DNA of 64,000 nt from Corallococcus sp. NCRR (GCF_026965535.1 NZ_CP114039.1:1240001-1304000), one strand, 5' to 3'. Shown: positions 34,889 through 45,345, numbered from the stretch's first letter. Made by a program: numbers and translations. Notes: generated from the sequence alone by a model not told the origin.

Positions 34889-35099
34889 ACGGGCCTGAGG
34901 ACGACCTTGGATGATGATTCCCCCCGTCCCCTCCGGGCCGTGACACCAGGGCCGGCAGGAACATGCGTCATGCTAGCGGGGACCGCCGTGCGTTGCACCC
35001 CATCCGCCGGCAGGCCCGCCCGGCAGGCAGGCGGTGTGCGGCAGGCGATGCAATGGACACCCTTGGGGACCGTAGGAAGGGCAAGGAGGAACGAAATCC

Positions 35100-35321
35100 A
35101 TGTCGCGTCCCGGTCTTGCTGCGCTGCTGTCGTTCTTCATCCCCGGCGTGGGGCAGATCTACAACGGTGACATCCTGCGCGGGGTCTTCTGGCTCATCAT
35201 CACGCCCGGCTTCTGGCTGGGCACGGGCGGCATCCTCGGCTGGGTGTGCCACGTCATCGCCGCGGCCACCGCGTACAACCGCGCCGAGGACAAGGAGCGG
35301 ATGCGCTACGGCATGGGCTAG
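35100..35321 (+). CDS. small TM2-like membrane protein
   Basis: A 73-residue protein with a strong AAGGAGGAACGAAATCC leader before ATG 35100. It has two hydrophobic segments (LAALLSFFIPGVGQIYNGD and GVFWLIITPGFWLGTGG) joined by the short loop typical of TM2 proteins; the PGVGQIYNGD turn is the family hallmark. The C-terminus is charged (RAEDKERMRYG). TM2 proteins are inner-membrane proteins of unknown function. It lies divergent from the kinase gene, and two hairpins follow it. Confidence 0.82.
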   Translation: MSRPGLAALLSFFIPGVGQIYNGDILRGVFWLIITPGFWLGTGGILGWVCHVIAAATAYNRAEDKERMRYGMG

Positions 35322-35358
35322 GCACGCGGCCCCCCCCAAGCTCGGGAGCCCGGACATG

Positions 35359-35379
35359 AAAAAGGGGCCCACCGGCCCC
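35359..35379 (-). terminator. intrinsic terminator for the 63-residue protein gene
   Basis: Read on the minus strand, GGGGCC-GGTG-GGCCCC is followed by TTTTT (complement of 35359-35363). It lies about 57 bp past the stop at 35436 and matches a Rho-independent terminator. Confidence 0.75.
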
Positions 35380-35389
35380 TCGCCCACCG

Positions 35390-35419
35390 CCGCCCCGGTG
35401 CCCTCATGGGCCGGGGCGG
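35390..35419 (+). terminator. second hairpin between convergent small genes
   Basis: CCGCCCCGG at 35390-35398 pairs with CCGGGGCGG at 35411-35419 around a 12-nt loop. It has no T-tract on the plus strand, so it may assist termination from either side or merely be structured RNA. Confidence 0.5.
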
Positions 35420-35435
35420 TGTCGCTTCATGAAGC

Positions 35436-35627
35436 TCAGGTATTGAACGCGTCGGGCAGCGGCTGCGGGCCCGGGATGATACCGGCGATGTCGGGATCCT
35501 CTTCGCCCGGGCCGCGAGTCGGACGCTGGTCCTTCTCGGTCTTGCGCTCGGCCTTCTTGGCGTCCTTCTCGCGCTGCTTCTGCGCGCGCGCCATCTCCTT
35601 CTGCCGCTTCGTGGACCTTCCCTGCAT
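35436..35627 (-). CDS. 63-residue basic protein of unknown function
   Basis: The gene has a near-ideal AGAGGAGGTTCC leader before ATG 35627 and its own terminator, which supports it being real despite its size. The first half is very basic and lysine/arginine-rich (STKRQKEMARAQKQREKD), predicted helical, and could bind nucleic acid or ribosomes. The second half is acidic and Pro-rich (EEDPDIAGIIPGPQPLPDAF). No family was recognised with confidence. It lies next to the cold-shock gene on the same strand, 93 bp downstream, but a terminator separates them. Confidence 0.75.
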   Translation of the reverse strand: MQGRSTKRQKEMARAQKQREKDAKKAERKTEKDQRPTRGPGEEDPDIAGIIPGPQPLPDAFNT

Positions 35628-35653
35628 GGAACCTCCTCTGAAAACATTGACCG

Positions 35654-35687
35654 AAAAAGAGGCCCGGCCCCGTCAAGGCCGGACCTC
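35654..35687 (-). terminator. intrinsic terminator of the cold-shock gene
   Basis: On the minus strand an 11-bp stem with one mismatch (35677-35687 with 35659-35669) precedes TTTTT, the complement of 35654-35658. It lies 34 bp past the stop at 35721. Confidence 0.8.
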
Positions 35688-35720
35688 GTGGATGCGTGAA
35701 GAGCAACCGAGCCGGTAGGC

Positions 35721-35927
35721 TCAGCCGACCGGGCGGACGTTCTCCGCCTGGAGCCCCTTGGGGCCCTTCTTCACTTCGAACTCCACCTTCTGGCCCTCAG
35801 CCAGGGTGCGGAAGCCGTCCGACTGGATGGCCGTGTGATGGCAGAACACGTCCGGACCACCGCTGTCCTGGGTGATGAAACCAAAGCCCTTCGCATCATT
35901 GAACCACTTCACCGTACCACTTGCCAT
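35721..35927 (-). CDS. cold-shock domain protein
   Basis: A 68-residue CspA-type protein, the standard length. RNP1 (KGFGFIT) and RNP2 (VFCHHTAI) are intact; the usual VFVHxS is VFCHHT here. It binds single-stranded nucleic acid and acts as an RNA chaperone in the cytoplasm. A GGAAGCAGATC leader precedes ATG 35927, and about 130 bp of non-coding sequence upstream could form the long 5' leader typical of cold-shock mRNAs; this is an inference. Myxobacteria carry several such genes and not all are cold-induced. Confidence 0.96.
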   Translation of the reverse strand: MASGTVKWFNDAKGFGFITQDSGGPDVFCHHTAIQSDGFRTLAEGQKVEFEVKKGPKGLQAENVRPVG

Positions 35928-36177
35928 GATCTGCTTCCTTCTCCCACTGGCAACCCGGCGAAATCGCCGGACTGCCCGCCCCCATATTTTGGGGCGAAGA
36001 CCGCGCCTTAACCCTGAACAGGCATGAAGTCGAGCCGGGAACCACTCCCGGTCTCCCTCACGCCGTCAAAGGTAACAACCTCGATCACAGGGTGAAACGC
36101 CTTCTCGGGGCGGTGCATTTCCCGCTGGCCGACGCTCCAGGCAGCCAGGGGTGACACTTTTCGGGCGCACGCGTGTT

Positions 36178-36193
36178 CTGGAATAGTTTCCAG
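36178..36193 (+). promoter_or_regulatory. 16-bp palindrome before the desaturase gene
   Basis: CTGGAA-TAGT-TTCCAG is a perfect 6-4-6 inverted repeat ending 32 bp before GTG 36226. It is a candidate operator for a dimeric regulator of the desaturase. The regulator is unknown. Confidence 0.45.
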
Positions 36194-36225
36194 CCCTGAA
36201 CACTTCCGCCTGGACGTGGCCTATC

Positions 36226-37419
36226 GTGGACTCCGCCCGTTCCCGCTCCACCCTGCCGTCCCCCTCCCGTGAGGCGTCCCTCCCAGTGACAAACCCGACC
36301 CGTGTGACCTTTGGCCAGCGCGATGCCTCCTTCGCGGAGGACCTGAAGCGGCGCGTCTCCGAGTACTTCGAGACCCGGAACCTCTCGCAGCGGGCCAACA
36401 AGGCCATGTATGTGAAGGCCCTGTCCATCCTGGGCTTCACGGCGGGCGTCTACGGCCTCTTGCTCAGCGGCCACTTCAACGCCTGGGGCATGCTGGGGCT
36501 GGCGGTGCTGATGGGGGTGGCCATCGCGGGCATCGGCTTCTGCATCGGCCATGACGGCGTGCACGGCTCCTACAGCGACGACGCCAGGGTGAACACGGTG
36601 GTGGGCCTCGCGTTCGACATGATTGGCGCGAACAGCTACATGTGGCGCATCACCCACAACGTCCTTCACCATACCTACACCAACATCCAGGGCATGGACG
36701 AGGACCTGACGGTGAGCCCGCAGCTGCGGCTGTCACCGCACAGCGAGTGGAAGGCGTACCACCGCTTCCAGCACCTGTACGCGTTCGTGGCCTACTCGCT
36801 GACCACCGTCTTCTGGGTGTTCGCCAAGGACTACAAGTACTTCTTCCAGAAGGACCTGGGCCCCTACAAGGACAAGAAGCACGCGCCGGCCGAGTGGGCC
36901 CGCCTGCTGGCGATGAAGGCCGTGTACTACGGCTGGACGCTGGTGATTCCGTGGCTGGTGCTGGACGTGACCTGGTGGCAGTTCGTGGTGGGGCAGCTGG
37001 CCATGCACATGACGGCGGGCTTCATCCTGGGCATCGTCTTCCAGCTGGCCCACGTGGTGGAGGACGCGGAGTTCCCCGTGCCGGACACGGACGGCAAGGT
37101 GGAGGACGCGTGGATGGCGCACCAGCTGCGCACCACCGCGAACTTCGCCCGCGAGAACCGCCTGCTGAGCTGGTACGTGGGCGGCCTCAACTTCCAGGTG
37201 GAGCACCACCTGTTCCCCAAGGTGTGCAGCATCCACTACCCGGCCCTGAGCGAAATCGTGAAGGCCACCGCCCAGGAGCATGGCCTGCCCTACATCGAGG
37301 CGAAGACCTTCCGCAGCGCCGTGGCGTCGCACTACCGGATGCTCAAGATGCTGAGCCGTCCGCCCGCGATGGGCTCCGCCGAGGAAGAGGCCAAGCCGAA
37401 GCTCGCCGTGGCCGCTTAA
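36226..37419 (+). CDS. front-end-like fatty acid (acyl-lipid/acyl-CoA) desaturase
   Basis: A 397-residue integral membrane di-iron desaturase. The three histidine boxes are HDGVH (~residue 108), HNVLHH (~144) and QVEHH (~324). The Gln in the third box is characteristic of front-end or delta-6-like desaturases. Membrane segments lie around 68-110 and 215-275. There is no N-terminal cytochrome b5 (HPGG) domain, so electrons must come from a separate carrier. GTG 36226 is used; a second GTG at 36286 after GAGGCG would shorten it by 20 polar residues and is a fair alternative. It probably introduces double bonds into membrane acyl chains. Confidence 0.9.
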   Translation: MDSARSRSTLPSPSREASLPVTNPTRVTFGQRDASFAEDLKRRVSEYFETRNLSQRANKAMYVKALSILGFTAGVYGLLLSGHFNAWGMLGLAVLMGVAIAGIGFCIGHDGVHGSYSDDARVNTVVGLAFDMIGANSYMWRITHNVLHHTYTNIQGMDEDLTVSPQLRLSPHSEWKAYHRFQHLYAFVAYSLTTVFWVFAKDYKYFFQKDLGPYKDKKHAPAEWARLLAMKAVYYGWTLVIPWLVLDVTWWQFVVGQLAMHMTAGFILGIVFQLAHVVEDAEFPVPDTDGKVEDAWMAHQLRTTANFARENRLLSWYVGGLNFQVEHHLFPKVCSIHYPALSEIVKATAQEHGLPYIEAKTFRSAVASHYRMLKMLSRPPAMGSAEEEAKPKLAVAA

Positions 37420-37446
37420 GCCACCCGGCCACCGCGCGTCAGCCCC

Positions 37447-37491
37447 AGGGGCCGCCCTCCTCATGCGAAGGAGGCGGCCCCTGCTGCTTTT
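37447..37491 (+). terminator. intrinsic terminator of the desaturase gene
   Basis: AGGGGCCGCCCTCC (37447-37460) pairs with GGAGGCGGCCCCT (37470-37482), with one bulge, around a 9-nt loop. A TTTT run follows at 37488-37491. The convergent phosphatase gene stops at 37491. Confidence 0.8.
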
Positions 37492-38150
37492 CAGGCGCCC
37501 GCGGTCCGCAGTGCCGCCAGGAGTTCCCCCGCCGAGGCCACCACCGCGCGGGCCCCGTGCGCGTGCAGCTCCTCCGCCGTGCGGAAACCCCAGGTGACGC
37601 CCACGCCGTACATGCCCGCGGCCTTCGCGGTGTCCATGTCCACGGAGGTGTCCCCCACGAAGCCGCACGCGTCCGGCGCCACGCCCAGCTCCGCTGCCAG
37701 GGCCAGCGCCGCGGTGGGGTCCGGCTTGCGCGGGATGCCCGGCCGCTCGCCGTACACGGCCGTGAAGCGCACCCTGGGCAGCAGCCGCGCCGCCAGCCGC
37801 TTCACGAAGTCGTCGGACTTGTTGCTGAGCACGCCCAGCCGCACGCCGTCCGCCGCCAGCTCCGCGAGCGCGTCCTCCACGCCCGGGTAGGCATACGTCC
37901 GGTCGAACAGGTGGGCGTCGTAGTAGGCGTGGTAGGTGGCCAGCACCTGCCCCTGGAGCGCGGGGGACGCCCCGCCCGTGGCCCGCTCCGCGAGCTTCGC
38001 CACGCCCTCTCCCACGAAGCGCAGGTAGGCGGCCTCCGGGTGCGGCGGCAGGCCGTGCTGCCCGAGCGCGTGGTTCATCGCCGTGGCGATGTCCTCCAGC
38101 GAGTCCACCAGCGTCCCATCCAGGTCGAAGAGCACGGCGCGCAGGAGCAT
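37491..38150 (-). CDS. gph: HAD-family phosphoglycolate phosphatase-like hydrolase
   Basis: A 219-residue HAD hydrolase with motif I DLDGTLVDS (Asp9 and Asp11), motif II LSNKS, motif III Lys in RKPDP and motif IV FVGDTSVDM. The helical C1 cap lies at residues ~17-85. This arrangement fits Gph, which dephosphorylates 2-phosphoglycolate formed in DNA repair or oxygenation. Other HAD substrates such as pyrophosphate cannot be excluded. It is on the same strand as the agl-like operon but 110 bp beyond it, with hairpins between, so it is probably transcribed separately. Confidence 0.87.
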   Translation of the reverse strand: MLLRAVLFDLDGTLVDSLEDIATAMNHALGQHGLPPHPEAAYLRFVGEGVAKLAERATGGASPALQGQVLATYHAYYDAHLFDRTYAYPGVEDALAELAADGVRLGVLSNKSDDFVKRLAARLLPRVRFTAVYGERPGIPRKPDPTAALALAAELGVAPDACGFVGDTSVDMDTAKAAGMYGVGVTWGFRTAEELHAHGARAVVASAGELLAALRTAGA

Positions 38151-38219
38151 GATGGGCGCTTCTCTAGCAGAAACGCGAACGCCCCGACCCAGGCAGGGTC
38201 AGGGCGTCGTTGGTAAAGC

Positions 38220-38247
38220 GCGGCTCCCGGAACCGGCCGGGAGCCGC
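38220..38247 (-). terminator. terminator hairpin after the aglS-like gene
   Basis: GCGGCTCCCGG at 38220-38230 pairs perfectly with CCGGGAGCCGC at 38237-38247 around a 6-nt loop, 13 bp past the stop at 38261. A second imperfect 12-bp hairpin lies at about 38179-38207. No strong T-run follows. Confidence 0.7.
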
Positions 38248-38260
38248 CGCGAAGCTTTTG

Positions 38261-38839
38261 TTACGGCGTGACGGCGGCGGTCTTCTCACCGGCCGCGGCG
38301 CCACCGGCCTGGATGACGGCGAAGTTGATGTTGCCGTAGCCGGCCGTGGCGCAGCTGAACATCACCCGCTTGATGATCTTGAACTGCACGTCCTTGTTGG
38401 CCTGGATGTTCACGTCACCCTTGAAGGTTTCGCCACCGCCGGCCATGGAGTGCAGGTCCTCGAACTGCTTCTTCATGTCCCGCAGCTTCTCTTCCAGCGC
38501 GGGGATGTTGAGGTACTCGTCCTTGGTGAGGTCCTCCACCCGGCCCACGATGGTGCCCGACACGCTGACCTGGTCGTTGGACACCATCACCACCGGGTGC
38601 ATCTCCACTTCCTTCACGTTGACCGCTTCGGGAAGGACGATGTCCTTGGTCATCATCAGCACCTCGCCCGTCGCGGAGAAGTTCGCGATGAGGAAGAGCA
38701 CGATGATGACGAACATGTCGACGAGCGGGGTGATGAGCAGGTCCGCGTTGCCGTTCTTCTTGCCGTGACCGCCGTGGCCGAAGACCTTGGAGTGCTCCAA
38801 CCGCTTGCCGTACCGCTTACCGGGAACCTTGATGCCCAT
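38261..38839 (-). CDS. aglS: ExbD/TolR-like motor protein, AglS-like
   Basis: A 192-residue ExbD/TolR homolog with a basic His/Lys-rich N-terminus, one transmembrane helix (~residues 36-55) and a periplasmic domain. The essential channel aspartate is Asp41 in LLITPLVDMFVIIV. Together with the TolQ-like and second TolR-like proteins it should form a proton channel in the inner membrane. In Myxococcus xanthus AglR-AglQ-AglS powers gliding motility, and the gene order TolQ-like, TolR-like, TolR-like matches. The agl assignment rests on this order and motif pattern. It starts 19 bp after the aglQ-like stop. Confidence 0.78.
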   Translation of the reverse strand: MGIKVPGKRYGKRLEHSKVFGHGGHGKKNGNADLLITPLVDMFVIIVLFLIANFSATGEVLMMTKDIVLPEAVNVKEVEMHPVVMVSNDQVSVSGTIVGRVEDLTKDEYLNIPALEEKLRDMKKQFEDLHSMAGGGETFKGDVNIQANKDVQFKIIKRVMFSCATAGYGNINFAVIQAGGAAAGEKTAAVTP

Positions 38840-38857
38840 GGCGTTCGGTGACTCCTG

Positions 38858-39346
38858 TTAGCCCATCGCCGCGGAGACCGACACCTGGGGCAACCCGGAG
38901 CCGATGCACTCGTCGATGATACGGACCAGGTCCTCGTAGCGGACCGCGTCCTCGGTCTGAAGGGTGATGGCGGACTGGTCCGGCAGCTGCGCCTTCAACT
39001 CCTTGAAGCGCGCAACCAGCTTGGTCAGGTCCGGCCGCCCCTTGTCATCCCGGGTGAGGGGAATGGGGTCGAAGGCGCTCTGGTCGGCGGTGAGGCGCAT
39101 CTCCGTGGCGGACACCAGGAGGGTGAGCTGGACCGTCTTGGTCTTCTCCTCCTCCTGCTGCTCGTCCGTGGAGGCCCCGCCGGCCTGCGACACCTGGAGA
39201 CGGCCAATCTGGGTCCAGACCGCCGTCATGATGAGGAAGCTGATGGTCACTGCCATCAGGTCGATGAAGGGCACCATGTTGATGGCGGTATCGAGCGGCT
39301 TCTTGCCACCCTTTCCACCGGTGCCCAGGTCCATTCCGCCGGCCAT
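38858..39346 (-). CDS. aglQ: ExbD/TolR-like motor protein, AglQ-like
   Basis: A 162-residue ExbD/TolR homolog. The glycine-rich N-terminus leads into NMVPFIDLMAVTISFLIMT, with the channel aspartate at Asp29. In M. xanthus AglQ the corresponding residue is reported as Asp28, and its mutation blocks gliding; this is recalled, not checked. A Gln/Glu-rich linker and a periplasmic domain ending VRIIDECIGSGLPQVSVS complete it. It lies between the aglR-like and aglS-like genes as the second gene of the operon, 142 bp after the former. Proton flow here would drive the gliding machinery. Confidence 0.8.
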   Translation of the reverse strand: MAGGMDLGTGGKGGKKPLDTAINMVPFIDLMAVTISFLIMTAVWTQIGRLQVSQAGGASTDEQQEEEKTKTVQLTLLVSATEMRLTADQSAFDPIPLTRDDKGRPDLTKLVARFKELKAQLPDQSAITLQTEDAVRYEDLVRIIDECIGSGLPQVSVSAAMG

Positions 39347-39488
39347 GGCGACTACCTCCCAACCCTACCGCGCTCTTCGCGCACGAACGACGTTTCAAGA
39401 AGACTGCGAAGGCTGGCGCGCCTCCTGGAGCTTCCAGACAGCGCGCCAGTACCGCCGGTTCCACGACACCGCGCTACGGCGAGGAGGA

Positions 39489-40226
39489 CTACTCCTCGGC
39501 GTGGGCGGAGGCCGGGATGTTCAGGTTCTTGAACTTGTCGCGGTTGGCGACGATGAGGTTCAGCACGGAGACGCTGGTCTCGTTGATGTCGTTGATGATG
39601 CCCTGGGTGCGGCCCATCAGCACGGAGAAGGCCACGAGCGCCGGGATGGCCGTGAGCAGACCGAAGCCCGTGCAGTTCATGGCTTCGGAGATGCCGTTCG
39701 CCAGAATGGTCGCCTTGTCGGCCGGGTTCACGTTCGCCACCGCCTCGAAGCAGGTGATGAGACCGTTCACCGTGCCCAGGAGGCCCGCGAGCATCGCCGC
39801 GTTGCCGAGCATCGCCAGGTAGCCCGTGCGCGCCTCCAGCTTCGGCGTCTCACGCAGGCTGGCCTCGTCGAGCGCCGCCTGGACCTCTTCCTGGCCCTTG
39901 GGCACGCTCATCAGGCCGGCCTTGACGACGTTGGTCAGCGGCGTGCTCTTCTGGCCGGCCACGTAGTTGATGGCCTTGTCCAGGTCGCCCGCGTAGATGT
40001 GCTTCTTCAGCCCGCGCAGGAAGCCTTCCTTGTTGATGGAGGCCTTGCCGAACAGGACGATGCTGCGCTCGATGATGATGGAGAGCGCGATCACCAGACA
40101 GACCGCGATGGGGTACATACCGGCCTGACCGGACTCCCAGCGGCGCCCCAACTCCTGCAGGAAGGTCTCATTGCTTCCGCCGGCATTGGCGAGGACGGAC
40201 AGATTGGCTACGAACCCCAGGTTCAT
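39489..40226 (-). CDS. aglR: MotA/TolQ/ExbB-like proton channel, AglR-like
   Basis: ATG 40226 follows GGAGGCTTTCCGTG and gives 245 residues; the open frame to 40301 adds an unsupported N-terminus. Three membrane helices are expected, around residues 35-55, 135-160 and 180-205. The conserved MotA/TolQ block is AMLAGLLGTVNGLITCFEAV followed by GFGLLTAIPALVAFSVL. It is the first gene of the putative aglR-aglQ-aglS operon, and with two TolR-like partners matches the M. xanthus gliding motor. The 314-bp region upstream contains its promoter. Confidence 0.85.
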   Translation of the reverse strand: MNLGFVANLSVLANAGGSNETFLQELGRRWESGQAGMYPIAVCLVIALSIIIERSIVLFGKASINKEGFLRGLKKHIYAGDLDKAINYVAGQKSTPLTNVVKAGLMSVPKGQEEVQAALDEASLRETPKLEARTGYLAMLGNAAMLAGLLGTVNGLITCFEAVANVNPADKATILANGISEAMNCTGFGLLTAIPALVAFSVLMGRTQGIINDINETSVSVLNLIVANRDKFKNLNIPASAHAEE

Positions 40227-40540
40227 CACGGAAAGCCTCCAGATGGACGGCGCGGCACGCGCCTGCGAGCCGCTCCGCACTGCTGCCGGCCAGGTGGACA
40301 TCCACCCGGGTCAGCGGCAGGAATTTTGGATCACGGTGGCGCCGAGTCTAGGAACCGCTCCCAGGCGTGTCAAGGCAGGCACCCTCAGCGTTAGTTACTG
40401 AAATCTCACAGGAATTTTGCGTTGGCGCGCGGCTTGCCAAGTCGCTCCACAGGGCACAGGACGGGCCCTTTTCAGTGGCTTGCGCAACAGGCATGCCAGC
40501 GATTTGGGCACCTTGGGATGACGTGTTAGGCGGGAAAACC
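40227..40540. other. 314-bp divergent intergenic region between aglR-like and GspE-N genes
   Basis: No open reading frame is supported here. It holds the promoters of two divergent genes: a sigma-54-like promoter reading right at 40422-40438, and two direct copies of CAGGAATTTT at 40319-40328 and 40409-40418. The region is distinctly less GC-rich between 40320 and 40440. No promoter for the aglR side could be pinned down with confidence. Confidence 0.6.
40422..40438 (+). promoter_or_regulatory. sigma-54-type promoter
   Basis: TTGGCGCGCGGCTTGCC fits the -24/-12 pattern TTGGCAC-N5-TTGC: the GG and GC dinucleotides are separated by exactly 10 bp, and only the A, the R and the final W of the extended consensus differ. 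It reads toward the gene at 40541, with a leader of roughly 90 nt. Activation would need an enhancer-binding protein. Confidence 0.6.
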
Positions 40541-41401
40541 ATGGCCAGGAAGCGCATTGGTGAGCTGCTCGTGGAACGTGGCGCGATCACCCCCGCCCAG
40601 CTGGAGGCGGGGCTCGCGGCGCAGCGGCAGACGCGGCAGCGGTTGGGCGTGACGCTCATCGGGCAGGGCGCCATCACGGAGGCCACGCTCGCGCAGGCGC
40701 TCAGCGAGGCGCTGGGGATGCCGCAGGTGGACCTGGCGGCGATCACCCCGGACTGGGCGGCGGTGCACCTGCTGCGCGCGCGCTTCTGCGAACAGCACGA
40801 CCTGTTCCCGTACGCGTTGGAGAACGTGGGCGGCAAGCGCCAGCTGGTGGTGGCGATGGCTGATCCGCTGAACATCACCGCGATTGAAGAGATTGAGTTC
40901 ACCAGCGGCCTGAAGGTCAGCGGCCGGGTGACGGCGCTGTCCGCGGTGCGCGGCGCCATCCTGCGCTACTACCACAAGGTCCCCGTGGCCACGGGCCCCC
41001 GCCCCGCTCCGGCGCGGCCGGCTGCAAGAGCGGCTCCAGTGCCCGTGCGTCCGGCCGTGGAGGATGACGACGAGGAGGTCATCGTCGGCGAGGAGCTGCC
41101 CGCGTCGGAGAAGACGCAGCGCACGTCGCTGGCGGACCTCATCCGCGAGCGCGAGGAGCAGGCGAAGCGCAAGCGCGGGGGCGCGGCGGACAAGGGCAAG
41201 CCGCGGGCGCCCGCGGCCGGCGGGGGCGGCGTGCTGGATGACCTGGACTACCTCTTCGGCCAGGCGGCGCGCGAGGAGCCGGACCGGCTGGAGGAGCTGG
41301 AGCGCCGCTTCTGGGCCCTGATGCGCATCATGGCGCGCAAGGGCCTGCTCACGAACGAGGAGTTCCGGCGCGAGCTGGACGACGAGGGCGGCGAGGGCTG
41401 A
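40541..41401 (+). CDS. GspE/PilB N-terminal (MshEN) domain protein without ATPase
   Basis: ATG 40541 is chosen for its leader GGCGGGAAAACC and because MARKRIGELLVERGAITPAQ is the standard opening of the GspE-N/MshEN domain. The first ~145 residues comprise the double helical and beta motif of that domain, including LAQALSEALGMPQVDL and the later QLVVAMADPLNITAI. In related proteins such domains can bind cyclic di-GMP. The rest is a Pro/Ala linker, an acidic patch and a charged helical tail. The secretion ATPase is missing, so it may be an adaptor or c-di-GMP sensor. It has a sigma-54-type promoter and is divergent from the agl operon. Confidence 0.82.
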   Translation: MARKRIGELLVERGAITPAQLEAGLAAQRQTRQRLGVTLIGQGAITEATLAQALSEALGMPQVDLAAITPDWAAVHLLRARFCEQHDLFPYALENVGGKRQLVVAMADPLNITAIEEIEFTSGLKVSGRVTALSAVRGAILRYYHKVPVATGPRPAPARPAARAAPVPVRPAVEDDDEEVIVGEELPASEKTQRTSLADLIREREEQAKRKRGGAADKGKPRAPAAGGGGVLDDLDYLFGQAAREEPDRLEELERRFWALMRIMARKGLLTNEEFRRELDDEGGEG

Positions 41402-41422
41402 GGCGCCCCACGCCGCGCGCGC

Positions 41423-43334
<1,912 letters not shown>

Positions 43335-43345
<11 letters not shown>

Positions 43346-45293
43346 GGGAGCTGGCCTTGTCCAGGTCGAGGATCTGCTTCGCCCCCACGTACGACTTCAC
43401 TTCGAAGCGGGTGATCTTCCCGATCTTCCGGACGATCTCCGCCATGCGCTCCGCCTCGCGGTAGATGATGTCCACCGGCCTGTAGGCGAAGTCCTCCTCC
43501 TTGAGCTTGCGCTTGAGCAGCTCCGCGTAGCCCATCACGGAGGTGAGGGGCTGGTTGAGCTCGTGGGCCGCGGTGCCGGCGAGCGCGACGATGACGGCGT
43601 TCTTCTCGCTCTCCTCCAGCCGCGTCTCCACGTCGTACAGCTTGCGCTCCAGCTGCACCCGGTCCCGGAGGTCCGTGAAGATGCCCACGGTGAAGGACTC
43701 GCGGCCTCCCTCGTAGACGATGGAGGCCGTCATGTTCACGGGCACGCGCTCACCGGAGCGGTGCATGAGCTCCTGGCGCGTGAGGGACAGCCGGCCCTTG
43801 CCGCCCATGTCGGGCCCGCGCAGCTGGGCCATGATGCGCTGGGCCTCGCCGGGCGGGTAGAGCTGGAGCGCGTTGAGCTTCTCCTGGGCCTCCTGCGCGG
43901 TGTAGCCGCACATGGCCTCCGCGCCCTTGTTGAAGAGGATGATGCGCCCCTTCAGGTCGGCCGCGATGATGGCGTCCACCGACGAGTCGATGAGCCGCTC
44001 CAGGAAGTCCTTCGTGTTGCGAAGCTCGTCCTCCAGCTTGCGCGCGTGCGTCACGTCGCGGAAGGACAGGATGGTGGCCGCGTCCTCGTCGCGCAGCGGC
44101 GCCGCGGACATGGACAGCGTGAGGCACCTTCCGGCGGGCGTGCGCACCACCACGTCCACGCCCATGCGCGCTTCACCCCGCGACGCGGACGTCACCAGCT
44201 CCATCAGCACGCCGTCATCCACCGGCTGGGTGATTTGGTTCAGGTGCTTGCCCCGGGCCTCGCCGGCGGTGGTGTCCAGCATCTGCGCGCCGGCTGGGTT
44301 GAGCGACAGCACGGCGGCCTCGTCGTCGAGGATGGCCACGCCCTCGCTCACGTGGGCGAAGAAGAGCTGGTAGGGCTTGAAGGACGCGGCCTTCTCCTCC
44401 GCCGCGAGCCGCGCCGTCTGCACGGACTGAAGCACCGACGCGCTCCGCAGCGCCACCGCGGTCGCGTGGGCCACCGTGGTGAGGAAGTCGATTTCACGGG
44501 TGCTGAAGGCCCGCCTGCGCCCGGCGGCGCGCAAGAGCAGCACGCCGCGCACCTGGCCCCGGATGGGCAGGGGCAGCGCGGCGATGGCGTGGATGCCCCG
44601 CGCGGCCACGGCCCGGCGCTCCAGGTCGCCCAGCAGCGGGTGCGTGGCGGCCTCCTGCATGACCACGGGCTTGCCGGTGCGCACCACCTCGCGGATTTCG
44701 GGGTAGCGCGCCAGGTCGATGCGCAGGTCCTTCATGCCCGGGTCGTCGCTGGCGGCGACGATGACGCCCTCGTCCACGCCGCCGCCCACCATCACCAGCG
44801 TGGCGCGCGCGATGTCCAGTTGCTCCGCCAGACGCCGCGTCACGCCGTGCAGGAGCGCCTCCACGTCGGAGCTCTCCGCGTAGTCGGCGGTGAGCTCCAG
44901 GAGCAGCGCCAGGTCCGTCTGGCTGCGGGCCTGCTCCTCGCGCTCGCGGTGGCGCTCCGCGGCGCGCTGGAGGCGCCAGGTGAGCTCGTAGGGCAGCCCC
45001 TGGTGGGTGACGATGTCCGCGGGGCGCAGCGTGTCCACGGCGGCGAAGCCGCGCGGCTCCGGGGACACCACGGCGATGAGCGTGAGGTGCGGCCCGTTGA
45101 GGGATGTGAGCAGCTCCACCACCGCGGGGCCGCAGCCGGGGGCGGTGAGGTCCACCAGCGCCAGGGCGGCGTCGTCCGGGTCGTCCACCACGCGCAGGCC
45201 CGCGCGCTCGGCGGCGGCGTTGAGGGGTTCTCTTGCCACCGACCCTGGGGGGACCAGGACGATGCCGAAGGCGGGTTCCGACGGGGCCGACAC
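43335..45293 (-). CDS. sensor protein with HisKA domain but no HATPase domain
   Basis: GTG 45293 (652 aa) is chosen because it precedes a folded N-terminus; the open frame to 45695 is antisense to another gene. Residues ~10-110 resemble a degenerate receiver, followed by a GAF domain (~135-285). Two PAS domains follow, with ILDDEAAVLSLNPAGAQML (~315) and IIAADLKGRIILFNKGAEAM (~440). The final part has an H-box GTAAHELNQPLTSVMGY but stops about 70 residues later, with no ATP-binding N, G1 or G2 boxes. It cannot phosphorylate itself unless another kinase acts on it. The coupled kinase downstream is the obvious candidate. Confidence 0.85.
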
Positions 45294-45345
45294 GGGGCGC
45301 TGGACTCCGGAGCGAGGGGCCCCGGAGTCTACACAACCCCCGGGG

